DNA of 64,000 nt, taken from NCBI RefSeq assembly GCF_001500065.1, contig NZ_LQIN01000009.1:32832-96831 (forward strand). Direction: 5' to 3'. Below, piece after piece: positions 18,291-30,145 of this stretch; position 1 is the stretch's first letter, and each line of letters begins with the position of its first letter. The translations under genes were made by a program, and so were the position numbers. The notes beneath the pieces are model-generated. The model made no database searches and was not told the DNA's origin. It saw only the letters and a list, made by a program, of their open reading frames with translations. The stretch is from Mycobacterium sp. IS-3022 (GTDB taxonomy: Bacteria; Actinomycetota; Actinomycetes; Mycobacteriales; Mycobacteriaceae).

Positions 18291-19664
18291 ATGCGCACAC
18301 TGGAAGCCGACTATCTGGTGGTCGGCGCCGGAGCGATGGGGCTCGCGTTCACCGACACGCTGGTCGGCGAGTCCGATGCCACGGTCGTGATGGTGGATCG
18401 CAACGACCAGCCCGGCGGACACTGGACGACGGCGTACCCGTTCGTGCGGCTGCACCAACCATCGGCCTACTACGGGGTGAACTCCCGCGGTCTGGGCAGC
18501 GACTCCATCGACCAATTCGGGCTCAACGCAGGCTATTACGAGTTGGCCAGCGGCGCAGAGGTGTGCGCGTACTTCGATGCGGTGATGCGCCAGCACCTGC
18601 TGCCGACCGGGCGAGTGACGTACCTGCCGATGAGCGAGTATCTCGGCGACGGGCGGGTGCGCACGCTCGGCGGCGAGGACGTCGAGGTGGTCGCGCGGCG
18701 GGTGGTGACCACCCACGTGGAGATCATCGTGCCGTCGATGCGACGTCCCTCGTACGCCGTTGCGGATGTGGATGTGGTGCCGCCCAACGAGCTGCCGCGG
18801 GTCCGCGAGGCCCGCGACCGCTATGTCATCGTCGGGGCCGGCAAGACGGCGATGGACTCGTGTCTGTGGCTGCTGCGGCACGGCGTCGCGCCCGAGCGCG
18901 TCACGTGGATCAAGCCCCGCGAGTCCTGGGTGCTGGATCGAGCGGCGATCCAACCGGGCAGGCAGTTCGCGCAGGTGGTGCTGCGCGATTTCGGCAACCA
19001 ACTCGCCGCCGTGCAGGAGGCCGGCTCGCTTCCCGATCTGTTCGACCGGCTGGAGGACAAGGGATGCCTGCAGCGCATCGACCGGTCCGTGGAGCCGACG
19101 ATGTACCGGTGCGCGATCCTGTCGCAGGCGGAGCTCACCGAGTTGCGGCGCATCGGGGACGTCGTGCGGATGGGGCATGTGCAAGCGGTCGAGCCGGGTC
19201 GCATCACGCTCGACGGCGGCGTCCGCGACGTCGAGGCCTCTGTGCTCTACATCGATTGCAGCGCAGACGGTTTGGGTAAGGAACCGGTGACGACGGTGTT
19301 CAGCGGCGACCGCATCGCCCTGCAGACGGTGCGCACCTGCCAGCCGGCCTTCAGCGCATCGGTGATCGCGCACGTCGAGGCGGCGTATCCCGACGATGAC
19401 ACCCGCAACGCGTTCTGCCGCCCGGTGCCGTATCCGCACGTACCGACCGACTGGCTTCGAATGATGTTGATTTTCAACGAGAACCAACTGAAGTGGTTCT
19501 CCGACCCGGACATGATGGCGTGGGTCGACGCGGCTCGCCTCAACGCCCTGCACCATGTGACCGCCAATGTCAGCGTGCGGGCGCGGGAGCGGATCATCTC
19601 GATGCTCACTTCGCAGCTGCCGGCGATCAACGAGAAGCTCGAAGAGCTGCTGGCGCAGGCCTGA
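18291..19664 (+). CDS. FAD/NAD(P)-binding oxidoreductase
   Basis: 457 residues starting directly after the TAG of the epoxide hydrolase. YLVVGAGAMGLAFTD at residues 8-22 is the FAD Rossmann turn, with an acidic end to the second strand (VVMVDRND) and a PGGHW motif as in flavin monooxygenases. A second GAGKTAMDS site lies near residue 183 and could bind NADPH. This is the outline of flavin-containing monooxygenase-like or halogenase-like enzymes. An epoxidising monooxygenase paired with an epoxide hydrolase is an attractive pairing, but it is inferred from position. Confidence 0.8.
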   Translation: MRTLEADYLVVGAGAMGLAFTDTLVGESDATVVMVDRNDQPGGHWTTAYPFVRLHQPSAYYGVNSRGLGSDSIDQFGLNAGYYELASGAEVCAYFDAVMRQHLLPTGRVTYLPMSEYLGDGRVRTLGGEDVEVVARRVVTTHVEIIVPSMRRPSYAVADVDVVPPNELPRVREARDRYVIVGAGKTAMDSCLWLLRHGVAPERVTWIKPRESWVLDRAAIQPGRQFAQVVLRDFGNQLAAVQEAGSLPDLFDRLEDKGCLQRIDRSVEPTMYRCAILSQAELTELRRIGDVVRMGHVQAVEPGRITLDGGVRDVEASVLYIDCSADGLGKEPVTTVFSGDRIALQTVRTCQPAFSASVIAHVEAAYPDDDTRNAFCRPVPYPHVPTDWLRMMLIFNENQLKWFSDPDMMAWVDAARLNALHHVTANVSVRARERIISMLTSQLPAINEKLEELLAQA

Positions 19665-19669
19665 CTCGG

Positions 19670-19725
19670 CGAAACTGCACACAGATCGTGAAATCGCTCA
19701 AACTCTCGATCTCTGCGCAGTTTCG
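19670..19725. repeat. Imperfect palindromic extragenic element, copy 2
   Basis: CGAAACTGCACACAGATCG at 19670-19688 pairs with CGATCTCTGCGCAGTTTCG at 19707-19725 (17 of 19 positions), with an 18-nt loop. It fills the gap between the convergent flavoprotein and ABC exporter genes and resembles the element at 6452-6513. A two-way transcription stop is a likely function. Confidence 0.6.
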
Positions 19726-19739
19726 ATGGGGGTGCGCCC

Positions 19740-21584
19740 CTATGCCAACGACTGCACCCACGCCCGGTGCAGCGCGGCGTAGCGGCCGTCGCTGCGGGCG
19801 ATGAGATCTGCGGGCGTACCGTCCTCGACGATCCGGCCGTGCTCGAGAACCAGCACCCGGTCGGCGATCTGCACCGTCGACAGTCGATGCGCGATGACGA
19901 GCGCCGTGCGGTCGGCGAGCACCGTCTCCAGCGCCCGCTGCACCATGCGTTCGCTGGGAATGTCCAGCGACGACGTCGCCTCGTCGAGGATCAGCACCGC
20001 GGGGTCGGCGAGAAACGCCCGCGCGAACGCGACGAGTTGGCGCTGCCCCGCCGAGAGCCGGCCACCCCGCTTGGCGACGTCGGTGGCGTATCCGTCGGGC
20101 AGGGCGGCGATGAACCGGTCGGCGCCGACGGCTTCGGCGGCCGCAGCGACCTGCGCGTCGGTGGCGTCGGGCCGGCCGAACCGGATGTTGTCGGCGATGG
20201 TCCCGTCGAACATGAAGTTCTCCTGGGTGACCATCACGACATGTCGACGCAGTTCGATCTGCGAAAGCTCGCGCAGGTCGACGCCGTCCAAGGTGACCGA
20301 ACCCGACGTCGGGTCGTAGAACCGCGCGATCAGCTTGGCGATCGTCGTCTTGCCCGCACCGGTGGTGCCGACCAGCGCGACGGTCTGGCCCGCGGGCACC
20401 TCGACCGTCAACCCCGGCAGCACCGGACGGTCCGGAACGTACGCGAACCGCACGTCGCGGAAGGCGATCTCGCCGCGCACGTCGGTCAGCGCGACGGGAC
20501 GCGCAGGGTCCAAGATGGCGGGCCGCTCGGCCAGCACGCCGGCCAGTTTCTCCAGCGCCGACGACGCCGACTGGAACATGTTGAAGAACTGCGAGATCTC
20601 CTGCATGGGCTCGAAGAACATGCGCAGATACAGCAGGAACGCGGTCAGCGTGCCGATCGTCATCTCACCGTTGAGCACGCGGTAGCCGCCGTAGAGCAGC
20701 ACCACGCCGGTGGTGAGGTTGCCGACGAGCTTGACCCCCGGCATGAAGATCGCGAGCAGGCGGAAGGTGCGCTCGTTGTCGGCCTTGTAGCGGTCGGCGA
20801 TGTCTTCGAAGATCTGCTGATTTCGCGGTTCGCGCCGGTAGGCCTGCACGGCCTTGATGCCGGTCATGGTCTCGACGAACTGCACGATCACCAAGGCGGC
20901 GCTTTCCCGGACCCGGCGATACGTCCTGGCCGACTCGTTGCGGAACCACCACACCAGCACGATCAGCACCGGGAACGCGCCAAGGCACATCAACCCGAGT
21001 CGCCAGTCGAGCGTGACCAGCAGGATCGCGGTGCCGAAGAGCGTGAGCACCGCGGTGACCAGGCTGTCGAAGCCGGTTTCCAGCATGTCCTGGATGGCCT
21101 CGACGTCGTTGGTGGACCGGCTGACCACCCGACCCGACGTGTAGCGCTCGTGAAACGCGATGTCGAGCCGCTGGAAATGCCGAAACACCCGGCGGCGCAA
21201 CTCCCGAAGCACCTTCTGCCCGATATGGCCCGAACGCCGCAGGAAGAACATCCGGCTGGTGGCCTGAACCACCACCACGACGGCGAGGACACCGATGATC
21301 ATCAGCAGCGTGTGAGCCGCACCGCCCTCGATGATCGGGGGGATCCCGTGGTCGATACCGCGCTGGACGAGGATCGGAACCGACAGGCGCGCAGCATTCT
21401 CCACCACCACGACGAGTGCGAGCAGCGCGACCGTGAAGCGGTACGGGCGCAGCAGCGAGCCCAGCAGCGCGCGCGCTTCGCGGCGTCGGTCGATGCTCTC
21501 GTCGATCGGCAGGTCGTCCTGCTGTTCTTCGAATTTGCCCCGCCACTCTGTGGTCGCGGTGTCCGGGGTGTCGGTGGCGGTCAT
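19740..21584 (-). CDS. ABC exporter, half-transporter A of a heterodimer
   Basis: 614 residues: six-helix transmembrane domain (about residues 45-330) then a nucleotide-binding domain. GTTGAGKTT is the Walker A motif, LSAGQRQ the signature (a G-to-A change from LSGGQ), VLILDEATSSLD a normal Walker B with catalytic Glu, and IAHRLSTV the switch His. It overlaps the next exporter by 4 nt. That partner has Asp for the catalytic Glu, so the altered signature here and the altered Walker B there fall in the same composite ATP site. The pair resembles M. tuberculosis Rv1272c/Rv1273c. Substrate unknown; lipid or lipopeptide export is a candidate. Confidence 0.88.
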   Translation of the reverse strand: MTATDTPDTATTEWRGKFEEQQDDLPIDESIDRRREARALLGSLLRPYRFTVALLALVVVVENAARLSVPILVQRGIDHGIPPIIEGGAAHTLLMIIGVLAVVVVVQATSRMFFLRRSGHIGQKVLRELRRRVFRHFQRLDIAFHERYTSGRVVSRSTNDVEAIQDMLETGFDSLVTAVLTLFGTAILLVTLDWRLGLMCLGAFPVLIVLVWWFRNESARTYRRVRESAALVIVQFVETMTGIKAVQAYRREPRNQQIFEDIADRYKADNERTFRLLAIFMPGVKLVGNLTTGVVLLYGGYRVLNGEMTIGTLTAFLLYLRMFFEPMQEISQFFNMFQSASSALEKLAGVLAERPAILDPARPVALTDVRGEIAFRDVRFAYVPDRPVLPGLTVEVPAGQTVALVGTTGAGKTTIAKLIARFYDPTSGSVTLDGVDLRELSQIELRRHVVMVTQENFMFDGTIADNIRFGRPDATDAQVAAAAEAVGADRFIAALPDGYATDVAKRGGRLSAGQRQLVAFARAFLADPAVLILDEATSSLDIPSERMVQRALETVLADRTALVIAHRLSTVQIADRVLVLEHGRIVEDGTPADLIARSDGRYAALHRAWVQSLA

Positions 21585-23557
21585 CGGCGCTCCGCCTCCG
21601 AGGTGACGTTGGGCCCACGCGCAAGCAGGGGACGGCGCGGCGGCTCCTCCTCGACCAGGTGCTCGAGGCGTGTGCGGTCCTCCTCGTCCTCCCAGGTCGG
21701 GATGCGTTCACAGCCGTCGTCGAGCTCGTCGTCGGCGGCCAGCAGGTAGCGGTACTGCGGCACCCCGGCCAGCAGCTCGGCATGGGTGCCGACGTGGGTG
21801 ATGGTCCCGTTCTCCAGCAACGCGACCTTGTCGGCGAGCAGAACCGTCGACGCCCGGTGCGCGACAACGATTCCGGTGACGGAGTGCAGCACGCGCCGCA
21901 GTGCCTCCTCGACGACCGCCTCGGTGTGCACGTCGAGCGCCGACAGCGTGTCGTCGAGCACGAGGATTTTCGGCGCCGCCAGGATCGCCCGCGCAAGCGA
22001 CAGCCGTTGGCGCTGGCCGCCGGACAGGCTCATGCCCTGCTCGCCGATGCGGGTCTCGAGGCCGAACGGCAGGTCGTAGACGAACTGCGCGGCGGCGACC
22101 TCGACGGCCTGACGCAACTCGGCGTCCGTGGCCGGGTTCTCCGGGGGGCGGCCCAGCGCCAGGTTCTCGGCCACCGACATGGAGAACAGCGTCGGGTCCT
22201 CGAACGCGGTGGCCACCGTCTGCCGAAGGGCGGGCAGGCTCAGCTCGCGGATGTCGCGACCGTCGATGCAGATCGCGCCCTCGGTGACGTCGTAGAGGCG
22301 CGACAGCAGGGCGACCAGCACTGACTTGCCGGCGCCCGTCGACCCGACCAGCGCCAGCGTCTCCCCCGGTTCGACCGTGACGGTGACGTGGCGCAATGCC
22401 CAATTGTCCGGCTCGCCGGACGGCGCCACTTCGTCGGGGGCGGCGTCGGGGAATCGGAAGCCCACGTCGATGAGCTCGAGGCGCCCGCCGCTCGGCGGCT
22501 GGTCAACGGTGCCGTCGACGATTTCCCGTGGCGCGTCGAAGATCTCGGCGATCCGGTTGGCCGCGGTGAACGACTCCTGTGTCATCGACAGCAAGAAGCC
22601 CAGCGACGCGATCGGCCACACCAGCGACAGCATCATCGTGATGAACGCGACCAGTGTGCCCATGGTGACGTGGCCGTGGCCGGCGGCGTAGGCGCCGAAG
22701 CCGAGTACGACGATCAACGTCAGGTTCGGGATGACCTCGAGCAGCGTCCAGAACTTCGCCGACACCGACACCCGATCCAGCTGCGTGTCATACAGATTCG
22801 TGAGCTGTTCGTCGAACCGGTCGTAGACGTACTCCTCGCGGCCGAAGGACTTCACCACCCGCAGCCCCAGCGCGGACTCCTCGACGTGGGTGGCGACGTG
22901 GCCGGCCTGGTCCTGAGCCAACCGCGACAGCCGGGTGTACTCCTGCTGAAAGTGCAGGATTGTCATCGTGATCGGCACGATCGACACCACCACGACCACG
23001 CCCAGCGGCCAGTACATCGCCAGCAGGATCACGGTCACCACGGTGATCTGCAGGCCGTTGAGCAGGAGAAAGAGCAGACCGAAGGACATGAAGCGGCGAA
23101 TCGTGCTGAGGTCGTTCATGATTCGCGACAGCAGCTGACCGGACTGCCAGCGGCCGTGGAAACTCATCGGCAAGATCTGCAGCCGGGCGTAGAGGTCCTT
23201 GCGGATGTCGGCCTCGACCCCCATGGTGGCGCGCGCCGCCAGCCAACGGCGGATGAACCACAGCACCGCCTCGCAGATGCCGACACCCATGGCGGCGGCG
23301 CCCAGCAGCCAGAGGCCCTGCGGGTCCTGATGCCGGACCGGACCGTCGATGACGGCCTTGGTCATCAGCGGAATCGCCACGGTGGCGGCCAGGCTGGCGA
23401 TCGCGACGGTGACCATCGCGATCCAGCGCGCCCGGTACGGCATCAGGTACGGCAGCATCCGCCACAGGTCCGAGCTCGCGCGTCGGCGTTGCGGTGGCGG
23501 TGCGATGGCCGGCGCTGAGCGCAGGGCATGAACTACGGGGTCAACCACTGGGTCCAT
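21581..23557 (-). CDS. ABC exporter, half-transporter B with degenerate Walker B
   Basis: 658 residues from the ATG at 23557. About 75 residues precede the first membrane helix, then a six-helix domain and an ATPase domain: GSTGAGKSV Walker A, LSGGQRQRLSLARAIL signature, and ILVLDDTLSALD, where the catalytic Glu is Asp. Heterodimeric exporters such as TM287/288 show this substitution. It ends inside the start of the partner half (ATGA), so the two are made together. An in-frame start at 23635 would add a basic leader but is less likely. The gene lies 99 nt after a third exporter. Confidence 0.87.
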   Translation of the reverse strand: MDPVVDPVVHALRSAPAIAPPPQRRRASSDLWRMLPYLMPYRARWIAMVTVAIASLAATVAIPLMTKAVIDGPVRHQDPQGLWLLGAAAMGVGICEAVLWFIRRWLAARATMGVEADIRKDLYARLQILPMSFHGRWQSGQLLSRIMNDLSTIRRFMSFGLLFLLLNGLQITVVTVILLAMYWPLGVVVVVSIVPITMTILHFQQEYTRLSRLAQDQAGHVATHVEESALGLRVVKSFGREEYVYDRFDEQLTNLYDTQLDRVSVSAKFWTLLEVIPNLTLIVVLGFGAYAAGHGHVTMGTLVAFITMMLSLVWPIASLGFLLSMTQESFTAANRIAEIFDAPREIVDGTVDQPPSGGRLELIDVGFRFPDAAPDEVAPSGEPDNWALRHVTVTVEPGETLALVGSTGAGKSVLVALLSRLYDVTEGAICIDGRDIRELSLPALRQTVATAFEDPTLFSMSVAENLALGRPPENPATDAELRQAVEVAAAQFVYDLPFGLETRIGEQGMSLSGGQRQRLSLARAILAAPKILVLDDTLSALDVHTEAVVEEALRRVLHSVTGIVVAHRASTVLLADKVALLENGTITHVGTHAELLAGVPQYRYLLAADDELDDGCERIPTWEDEEDRTRLEHLVEEEPPRRPLLARGPNVTSEAERR

Positions 23558-23656
23558 GTTCCCATGCGGGGCAATTCGATAACGGCCTCGCCGAAACCGA
23601 CGAATTGGCGGAAATCGTCGCCGAGAATCGACCAAAGCGTCGATCTCGACGGATGG

Positions 23657-25570
<1,914 letters not shown>

Positions 25571-25637
25571 CAATTCACCGTAGAACCTCAACAATGGATG
25601 AGGTCAACGGCTTCCCCGCCGTCAGCGAATGGCCCGC

Positions 25638-27377
25638 CTAGGCGTCGATGCGGGCGAACTGGCTGTGTCGGTACTGCTCGACACATGTCGCCCGCCGGAC
25701 CTTGCCGCTGGTGGTGATCGGTATCGAACCAGGCGGTACCAGAACAAGATCGGCGACGTTGAGGCCGTGCGAGTTGGAGATCGCCGAGGTGACCTCGCGC
25801 TTGACCTCGGCGAGCTTCTCTGAGGCCTCCTGCTCGGAGTCGCCCCGCTTCTTGGCCTCGATGATGACGACGAGTTTCTCGGTCTGACGATCGGGAACCG
25901 CGATCGCCGCGCACCGGCCCGCCGTGATCTCCTGGACCGTCGCCTCGATGTCGTCGGGTGAATGGTTGCGCCCGTAGACGATCAACAGATCCTTGATGCG
26001 GCCGATGACGAAGACCTCGTCGTCGAAAACGAAGCCCTGATCTCCGGTTCGCAGCCACGGCCCCTCGGGTGTGCCGTCGGAGGGCGCGACGATCTTTGCG
26101 CCGAACGTGGCCGCGGTTTCCTCGGGCTTCTGCCAATAGCCCAGCGCGACGTTCTCGCCGTGCACCCAGATCTCACCCGTCACCCCCGCCGGACACTCGG
26201 TCATCGTGTCGGGATCAACGATCCGGACGGTCGGCGACTGCGGCACACCGTAGCTGACCAACGGTGTCCCACCGCCGTTCTGGCACCGCTCCGCCTTGCC
26301 GGCGGTCAGCTTGTCCGAGTCGAACCGGACGACTTTCGGTACTTGATTCGGCCGGCCGGTCACCACGTACACCGTCGCCTCCGCCAGGCCGTATCCGGGT
26401 CGCAGCACCGTATCGCGAAGGTTGAAGCGGGCGAACCGCTCGGTGAAGCGCTTGATGGTGGCGGGGTTGATCCGCTCGCTACCGCTACCGATGCCACGGA
26501 CTTCCCCGAGATCGAGCCCGGCCATGTCTTCGTCGGACGTCTTCTTCGCGGCGATCTCGAAAGCGAAGTTGGGCGCCGACGAAAACGCGTGTCTGTTGCT
26601 GGCCAGCAACTGCATCCACCGGGCCGGCCGCTGCAGGAAGGCCATCGGGCTCATGAGCACAGCGTGCAGCCCCGCCAGGACCGGCACGAAGATTCCGACC
26701 ATCAAACCCATGTCGTGATAGAACGGCAGCCACGACACGATGGTGGTGTCCGGCGGGGGCACGTTTCCGTCGTCGGCGAACAAGTCGGCCATCAGCTGCC
26801 CGAAGTTGATCACAAGATTCCTGTTCGACACCATGACACCCGCCGGTGCACGCGTCGACCCGGACGTGTACTGCAGATACGCGATGCCCGGGCCGTCTTC
26901 GGTCCCGGCGTCGGATATCGGCGGCGCGTCCAGGTCCAGCAGGTCGACAGCGACGACCGCTGGAACGGATTGGCCGCTCTGCGACTGTACGGACGCCGTG
27001 ACGCTGTCGACGACGGCAGACGTCGTCAGAACGACGGTCGGCGACGAATCGCGCAGCACCGAGTCAACGCGCTCATCGGTGACGCCCCCCATCGGAACCG
27101 AAAGCGGAACCGCGATGAGTCCGGCCTGCAGCGCCCCGTAGAACGCGACGATGTAGTCAAGCCCCTGCGGTGCCGATATCACCGCCCGGTCACCGGGCGA
27201 CGCACAACCTTTGAGCGTGTTGGCGACGTTCGTCGTCCGCCGGTACAGCTGCGACCACGTCAGGCTTTCGGGTACACCGTTCCAGTCCTGGTCGTAGTCG
27301 ATGAACGTGAACGCTGTGTCATCGGGTGCAAAACCGGCGCGCTCGCGCAGAATTGCGGCAGGGGAAGACTCGTTCAC
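25638..27377 (-). CDS. Fatty-acyl-AMP ligase (FAAL) 1, FadD23/26/28-like
   Basis: 579 residues from a GTG at 27377. [20 protein letters not shown] is the adenylate motif with the FAAL-type context, and [11 protein letters not shown] and PLSVPMGG are hallmarks of the mycobacterial FadD23/FadD26/FadD28 group. These enzymes make acyl-adenylates and pass the chain to a carrier protein of a PKS or NRPS, not to CoA. The C-terminus [10 protein letters not shown] carries the usual lysine. It starts 6 nt after the methyltransferase stop. Part of its C-terminal half is almost identical to FAAL 2 at the DNA level, including a 162-bp exact block. Confidence 0.9.
   Translation of the reverse strand: MNESSPAAILRERAGFAPDDTAFTFIDYDQDWNGVPESLTWSQLYRRTTNVANTLKGCASPGDRAVISAPQGLDYIVAFYGALQAGLIAVPLSVPMGGVTDERVDSVLRDSSPTVVLTTSAVVDSVTASVQSQSGQSVPAVVAVDLLDLDAPPISDAGTEDGPGIAYLQYTSGSTRAPAGVMVSNRNLVINFGQLMADLFADDGNVPPPDTTIVSWLPFYHDMGLMVGIFVPVLAGLHAVLMSPMAFLQRPARWMQLLASNRHAFSSAPNFAFEIAAKKTSDEDMAGLDLGEVRGIGSGSERINPATIKRFTERFARFNLRDTVLRPGYGLAEATVYVVTGRPNQVPKVVRFDSDKLTAGKAERCQNGGGTPLVSYGVPQSPTVRIVDPDTMTECPAGVTGEIWVHGENVALGYWQKPEETAATFGAKIVAPSDGTPEGPWLRTGDQGFVFDDEVFVIGRIKDLLIVYGRNHSPDDIEATVQEITAGRCAAIAVPDRQTEKLVVIIEAKKRGDSEQEASEKLAEVKREVTSAISNSHGLNVADLVLVPPGSIPITTSGKVRRATCVEQYRHSQFARIDA
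26016..26177 (-). repeat. 162-bp exact block shared by the two FAALs, copy in FAAL 1
   Basis: Identical to 28655-28816 (offset 2639), inside about 440 bp of near identity. It encodes the segment from the [20 protein letters not shown] motif to the hinge region. Confidence 0.85.
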
Positions 27378-27383
27378 AGCGGT

Positions 27384-28250
27384 TCACACCTTCCGTAGGG
27401 AGATTCGATAGAGGTTCGTGTGCTCGAGCCGGAACTGCCTCACCGATGCGTCGAGGTACCTTTCGTAGACCGACACCTTCTCTGGGCCCACGATCTGTTC
27501 TGCCTCGGCCCGGTTGCCGCGTAGCCTTTCGAGCCACGCAGAACAGGTGAGTGCGTAGTGTTCGCGATGGTTGAGCACCGACCTGATCTCGAAGAGCTTC
27601 TCGGCCGCATGCGCTATTTCGGCGAGCCTCGGGGGATCCGATTCCGGGAATATGTGCTCCGCTATGAAGAGACAATCGCGCAGCCCTTGCTCGTCCATGG
27701 CGACGTTCCCCTTGCCGATCGTCTGCAACGCCAGACCTGCGCCGGGATTGAGCCACTCGTAACACTTTTCGAAGAATCGTCGATACGCCGCGACTCGGTC
27801 CGACCGTTTCCAGCCGAACTTGACGAAGTGCTCCATGGCCCCGATCGAGATGGCAGCGTCATAGCGTTCGTCTGGATCGAAATCCGCCCAGTCCCGGACG
27901 AGCACTTCCAATCGAGGATCGCCCAGGCCCTCCACGTGATGAGCCTGGGCCTCGCTCAAAGTCAAACCGGTGACATGCTGCACGCCGTGTTCGGCAACCA
28001 GCCGTTGCATGACCGAGCCCCAGCCGCACCCGATGTCCAACACGCGTTCGGACCCCTTCGCGCCTGCCTCGGACACGAGATAATCGATCTTGCGCATCTG
28101 AGCGGCCGCGAGATCATCGGCTTGGCCATCCCACAAGGCACACGAATAAGTCATCGACTCGTCGAGCCAGAGTGAATAGAACTTGTTGCTTATATCGTAG
28201 TGGTGCTGAATGGATTCGGGCGATGCACCGCGTTGGCTTATTGTTGTCAT
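27384..28250 (-). CDS. Cyclopropane-fatty-acid-synthase-family methyltransferase
   Basis: 288 residues from the ATG at 28250, preceded by GGGGAGG. HHYDISNKFYSLWLDESMTY followed by SCALW and VLDIGCGWGS identify the CmaA/PcaA/MmaA family; SAM binds at the glycine loop. Compared with CmaA1 from memory, the active-site Cys (YSC), Glu (GAMEHF) and Tyr (EHYALT) are retained, but the bicarbonate-binding His in LLHTI is Gln (LALQTI). It lies between two FAAL genes, 29 nt after one and 6 nt before the other, so it should act on the acyl chain they activate: branching, cyclopropanation or O-methylation are possible. Confidence 0.88.
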   Translation of the reverse strand: MTTISQRGASPESIQHHYDISNKFYSLWLDESMTYSCALWDGQADDLAAAQMRKIDYLVSEAGAKGSERVLDIGCGWGSVMQRLVAEHGVQHVTGLTLSEAQAHHVEGLGDPRLEVLVRDWADFDPDERYDAAISIGAMEHFVKFGWKRSDRVAAYRRFFEKCYEWLNPGAGLALQTIGKGNVAMDEQGLRDCLFIAEHIFPESDPPRLAEIAHAAEKLFEIRSVLNHREHYALTCSAWLERLRGNRAEAEQIVGPEKVSVYERYLDASVRQFRLEHTNLYRISLRKV

Positions 28251-28279
28251 TTCCTCCCCTTCAATCGAGTTGTCCTCGT

Positions 28280-30022
28280 CTATGCGTCGATGCGGGCGAA
28301 CTGCCCGTGCCGATACTGCTCGACACAGGCGGCCCGTCGGACCTTGCCGCTGGTGGTGATCGGTATCGAACCAGGCGGTACCAGAACAAGGTCCGCGACG
28401 CGCAGACCGTGCGAGATGGAAATCGCCGACGTCACTTCCCGTTTGACGATGGTGAGCTTGTCGGCGTCCTCGGCGGATTCGCCCCGCTTCTTGACTTCGA
28501 TGAGCACCACAAGCTTCTCGGCTTGAGTATCGGGAACCGCGATCGCCGCGCACCGGCCCGCCGTGATCTCCTGGACCGTCGCCTCGATGTCGTCGGGTGA
28601 ATGGTTGCGCCCGTACACAATCAACAGATCCTTGATGCGGCCGATGACGAACAACTCGTCGTCGAAAACGAAGCCCTGATCTCCGGTTCGCAGCCACGGC
28701 CCCTCGGGTGTGCCGTCGGAGGGCGCGACGATCTTTGCGCCGAACGTGGCCGCGGTTTCCTCGGGCTTCTGCCAATAGCCCAGCGCGACGTTCTCGCCGT
28801 GCACCCAGATCTCACCGGTCACCCCGGCGGGACATTCGGTCATCGTGTCGGGATCGACGATCCGGACCGTCGGCGACTGCGGCACACCGTAGCTGACCAA
28901 CGGTGTCCCACCGCCGTTCTGGCACCGCTCCGCCTTGCCGGCGGTCAGCTTCTCGGAGTCGAACCGGACGACGGCCGGTGGTTGCGTCCCTGCGCGGGTC
29001 GCCACATACACCGTCGCTTCGGCCAGGCCGTATGACGGTCGGATCACGGCCTCAGGAAGGTTGAAACGGGCGAACCGCTGGGTGAAGCGGCGCACCGTCG
29101 CCGGGTGTACCCGTTCACTGCCGGTTGCGATCACCAGCACATCCGAGAGATCGAGCCCGGCCATGTCATCGTCGGACGTCTTTTTCGCCGCCAGTTCGAA
29201 TGCGAAGTTCGGTGCTGCCGAGTACGCCTTGCTGTTGCCGGCCAGCAACTGCATCCACCGGGCCGGCCGCTGCAAGAACGCCACCGGGCTCATGAGCACA
29301 GCGTGAAGTCCGGTCAGAACCGGCCCACAGACTCCGAGATACAAACCCATGTCGTGATAGAACGGCAGCCACGACACGATCGTGGTGTCCGGCGGGGGCA
29401 CATTGCCGAACTCCGCGAAGTAATCCGACGTCACCTGTTCGAAATTCGCCAGAACGTTTCTGTGCGACATCATGACCCCCGCCGGCTGACGGGTCGACCC
29501 GGACGTGTACTGCAGATAAGCGAGACCCGCGCCGTCCTGGGTCCCGGCATCGGATCCCGTCGGCGCGTCGAGGTCCAGCAGATCAACAGCGACGGCCGTT
29601 ATACCGGATGCCCCCGAGTGCGACTTGACGTACTCGGCGACGGTGCCGGCGACTTGCGATGTTGTGAGGGCGACCGACGGCGAGGCGTCACGCAGCACCG
29701 AATCAACACGCTCATCGCTGACGCCGCCCAGCGGAACCGACAGCGGGACCGCAATCCGGCCTGCCTGCAGCGCGCCGAGGAACGCGACGATGTAGTCCAG
29801 GCCCTGTGGCGCCAGTATCACCGCACGGTCGCCGATCGACCCATGGTGATCGAGCTCCCGCGCCAAGTTCGTCGTGCGCCGATACAGCTGTGACCATGTC
29901 AGGCTTTCCGCAACGCCGTTCCAATCTTGTTCGTAATCGATGAACGTGAAGGCCGGGTCGTCGGGCTGCACGCTGGCGCGCTCGCGCAGCACGTCCACAA
30001 GGGAGGTCTCGATCACCCGCAT
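28280..30022 (-). CDS. Fatty-acyl-AMP ligase (FAAL) 2, FadD23/26/28-like
   Basis: 580 residues from the ATG at 30022 (GTG 30025 precedes it). Same motifs as FAAL 1: [34 protein letters not shown] and PLSVPLGG, with the C-terminal [17 protein letters not shown]. It is the first gene of a minus-strand unit FAAL 2, methyltransferase, FAAL 1, then ABC exporters. The two FAALs differ mainly in the N-terminal substrate domain, so they may take different acids, or one may load the PKS and the other the NRPS. Its promoter should be in the 219 bp up to htpG. Confidence 0.9.
   Translation of the reverse strand: MRVIETSLVDVLRERASVQPDDPAFTFIDYEQDWNGVAESLTWSQLYRRTTNLARELDHHGSIGDRAVILAPQGLDYIVAFLGALQAGRIAVPLSVPLGGVSDERVDSVLRDASPSVALTTSQVAGTVAEYVKSHSGASGITAVAVDLLDLDAPTGSDAGTQDGAGLAYLQYTSGSTRQPAGVMMSHRNVLANFEQVTSDYFAEFGNVPPPDTTIVSWLPFYHDMGLYLGVCGPVLTGLHAVLMSPVAFLQRPARWMQLLAGNSKAYSAAPNFAFELAAKKTSDDDMAGLDLSDVLVIATGSERVHPATVRRFTQRFARFNLPEAVIRPSYGLAEATVYVATRAGTQPPAVVRFDSEKLTAGKAERCQNGGGTPLVSYGVPQSPTVRIVDPDTMTECPAGVTGEIWVHGENVALGYWQKPEETAATFGAKIVAPSDGTPEGPWLRTGDQGFVFDDELFVIGRIKDLLIVYGRNHSPDDIEATVQEITAGRCAAIAVPDTQAEKLVVLIEVKKRGESAEDADKLTIVKREVTSAISISHGLRVADLVLVPPGSIPITTSGKVRRAACVEQYRHGQFARIDA
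28655..28816 (-). repeat. 162-bp exact block shared by the two FAALs, copy in FAAL 2
   Basis: Partner of 26016-26177. The N-terminal halves of the two genes are clearly more diverged, so the block reflects local conversion after an older duplication. Confidence 0.85.
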
Positions 30023-30145
30023 CACGTTACTGTGGCGGTCGCCGCTCCACTGCCGAACGCCAAAGTTAGGTAGCCGACAAATTGCCCGGCCGAACCTCCG
30101 AGTTTCCGACCAGCACCACGACCTGCGGTTTTAGCGTGGCGTCTC

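Noticed and set aside
17448..19682. 744-codon open frame on the minus strand over the epoxide hydrolase and flavoprotein
   Set aside because: Both plus-strand genes show complete catalytic motifs; the antisense product is low-complexity His/Arg/Val sequence without recognisable domains.
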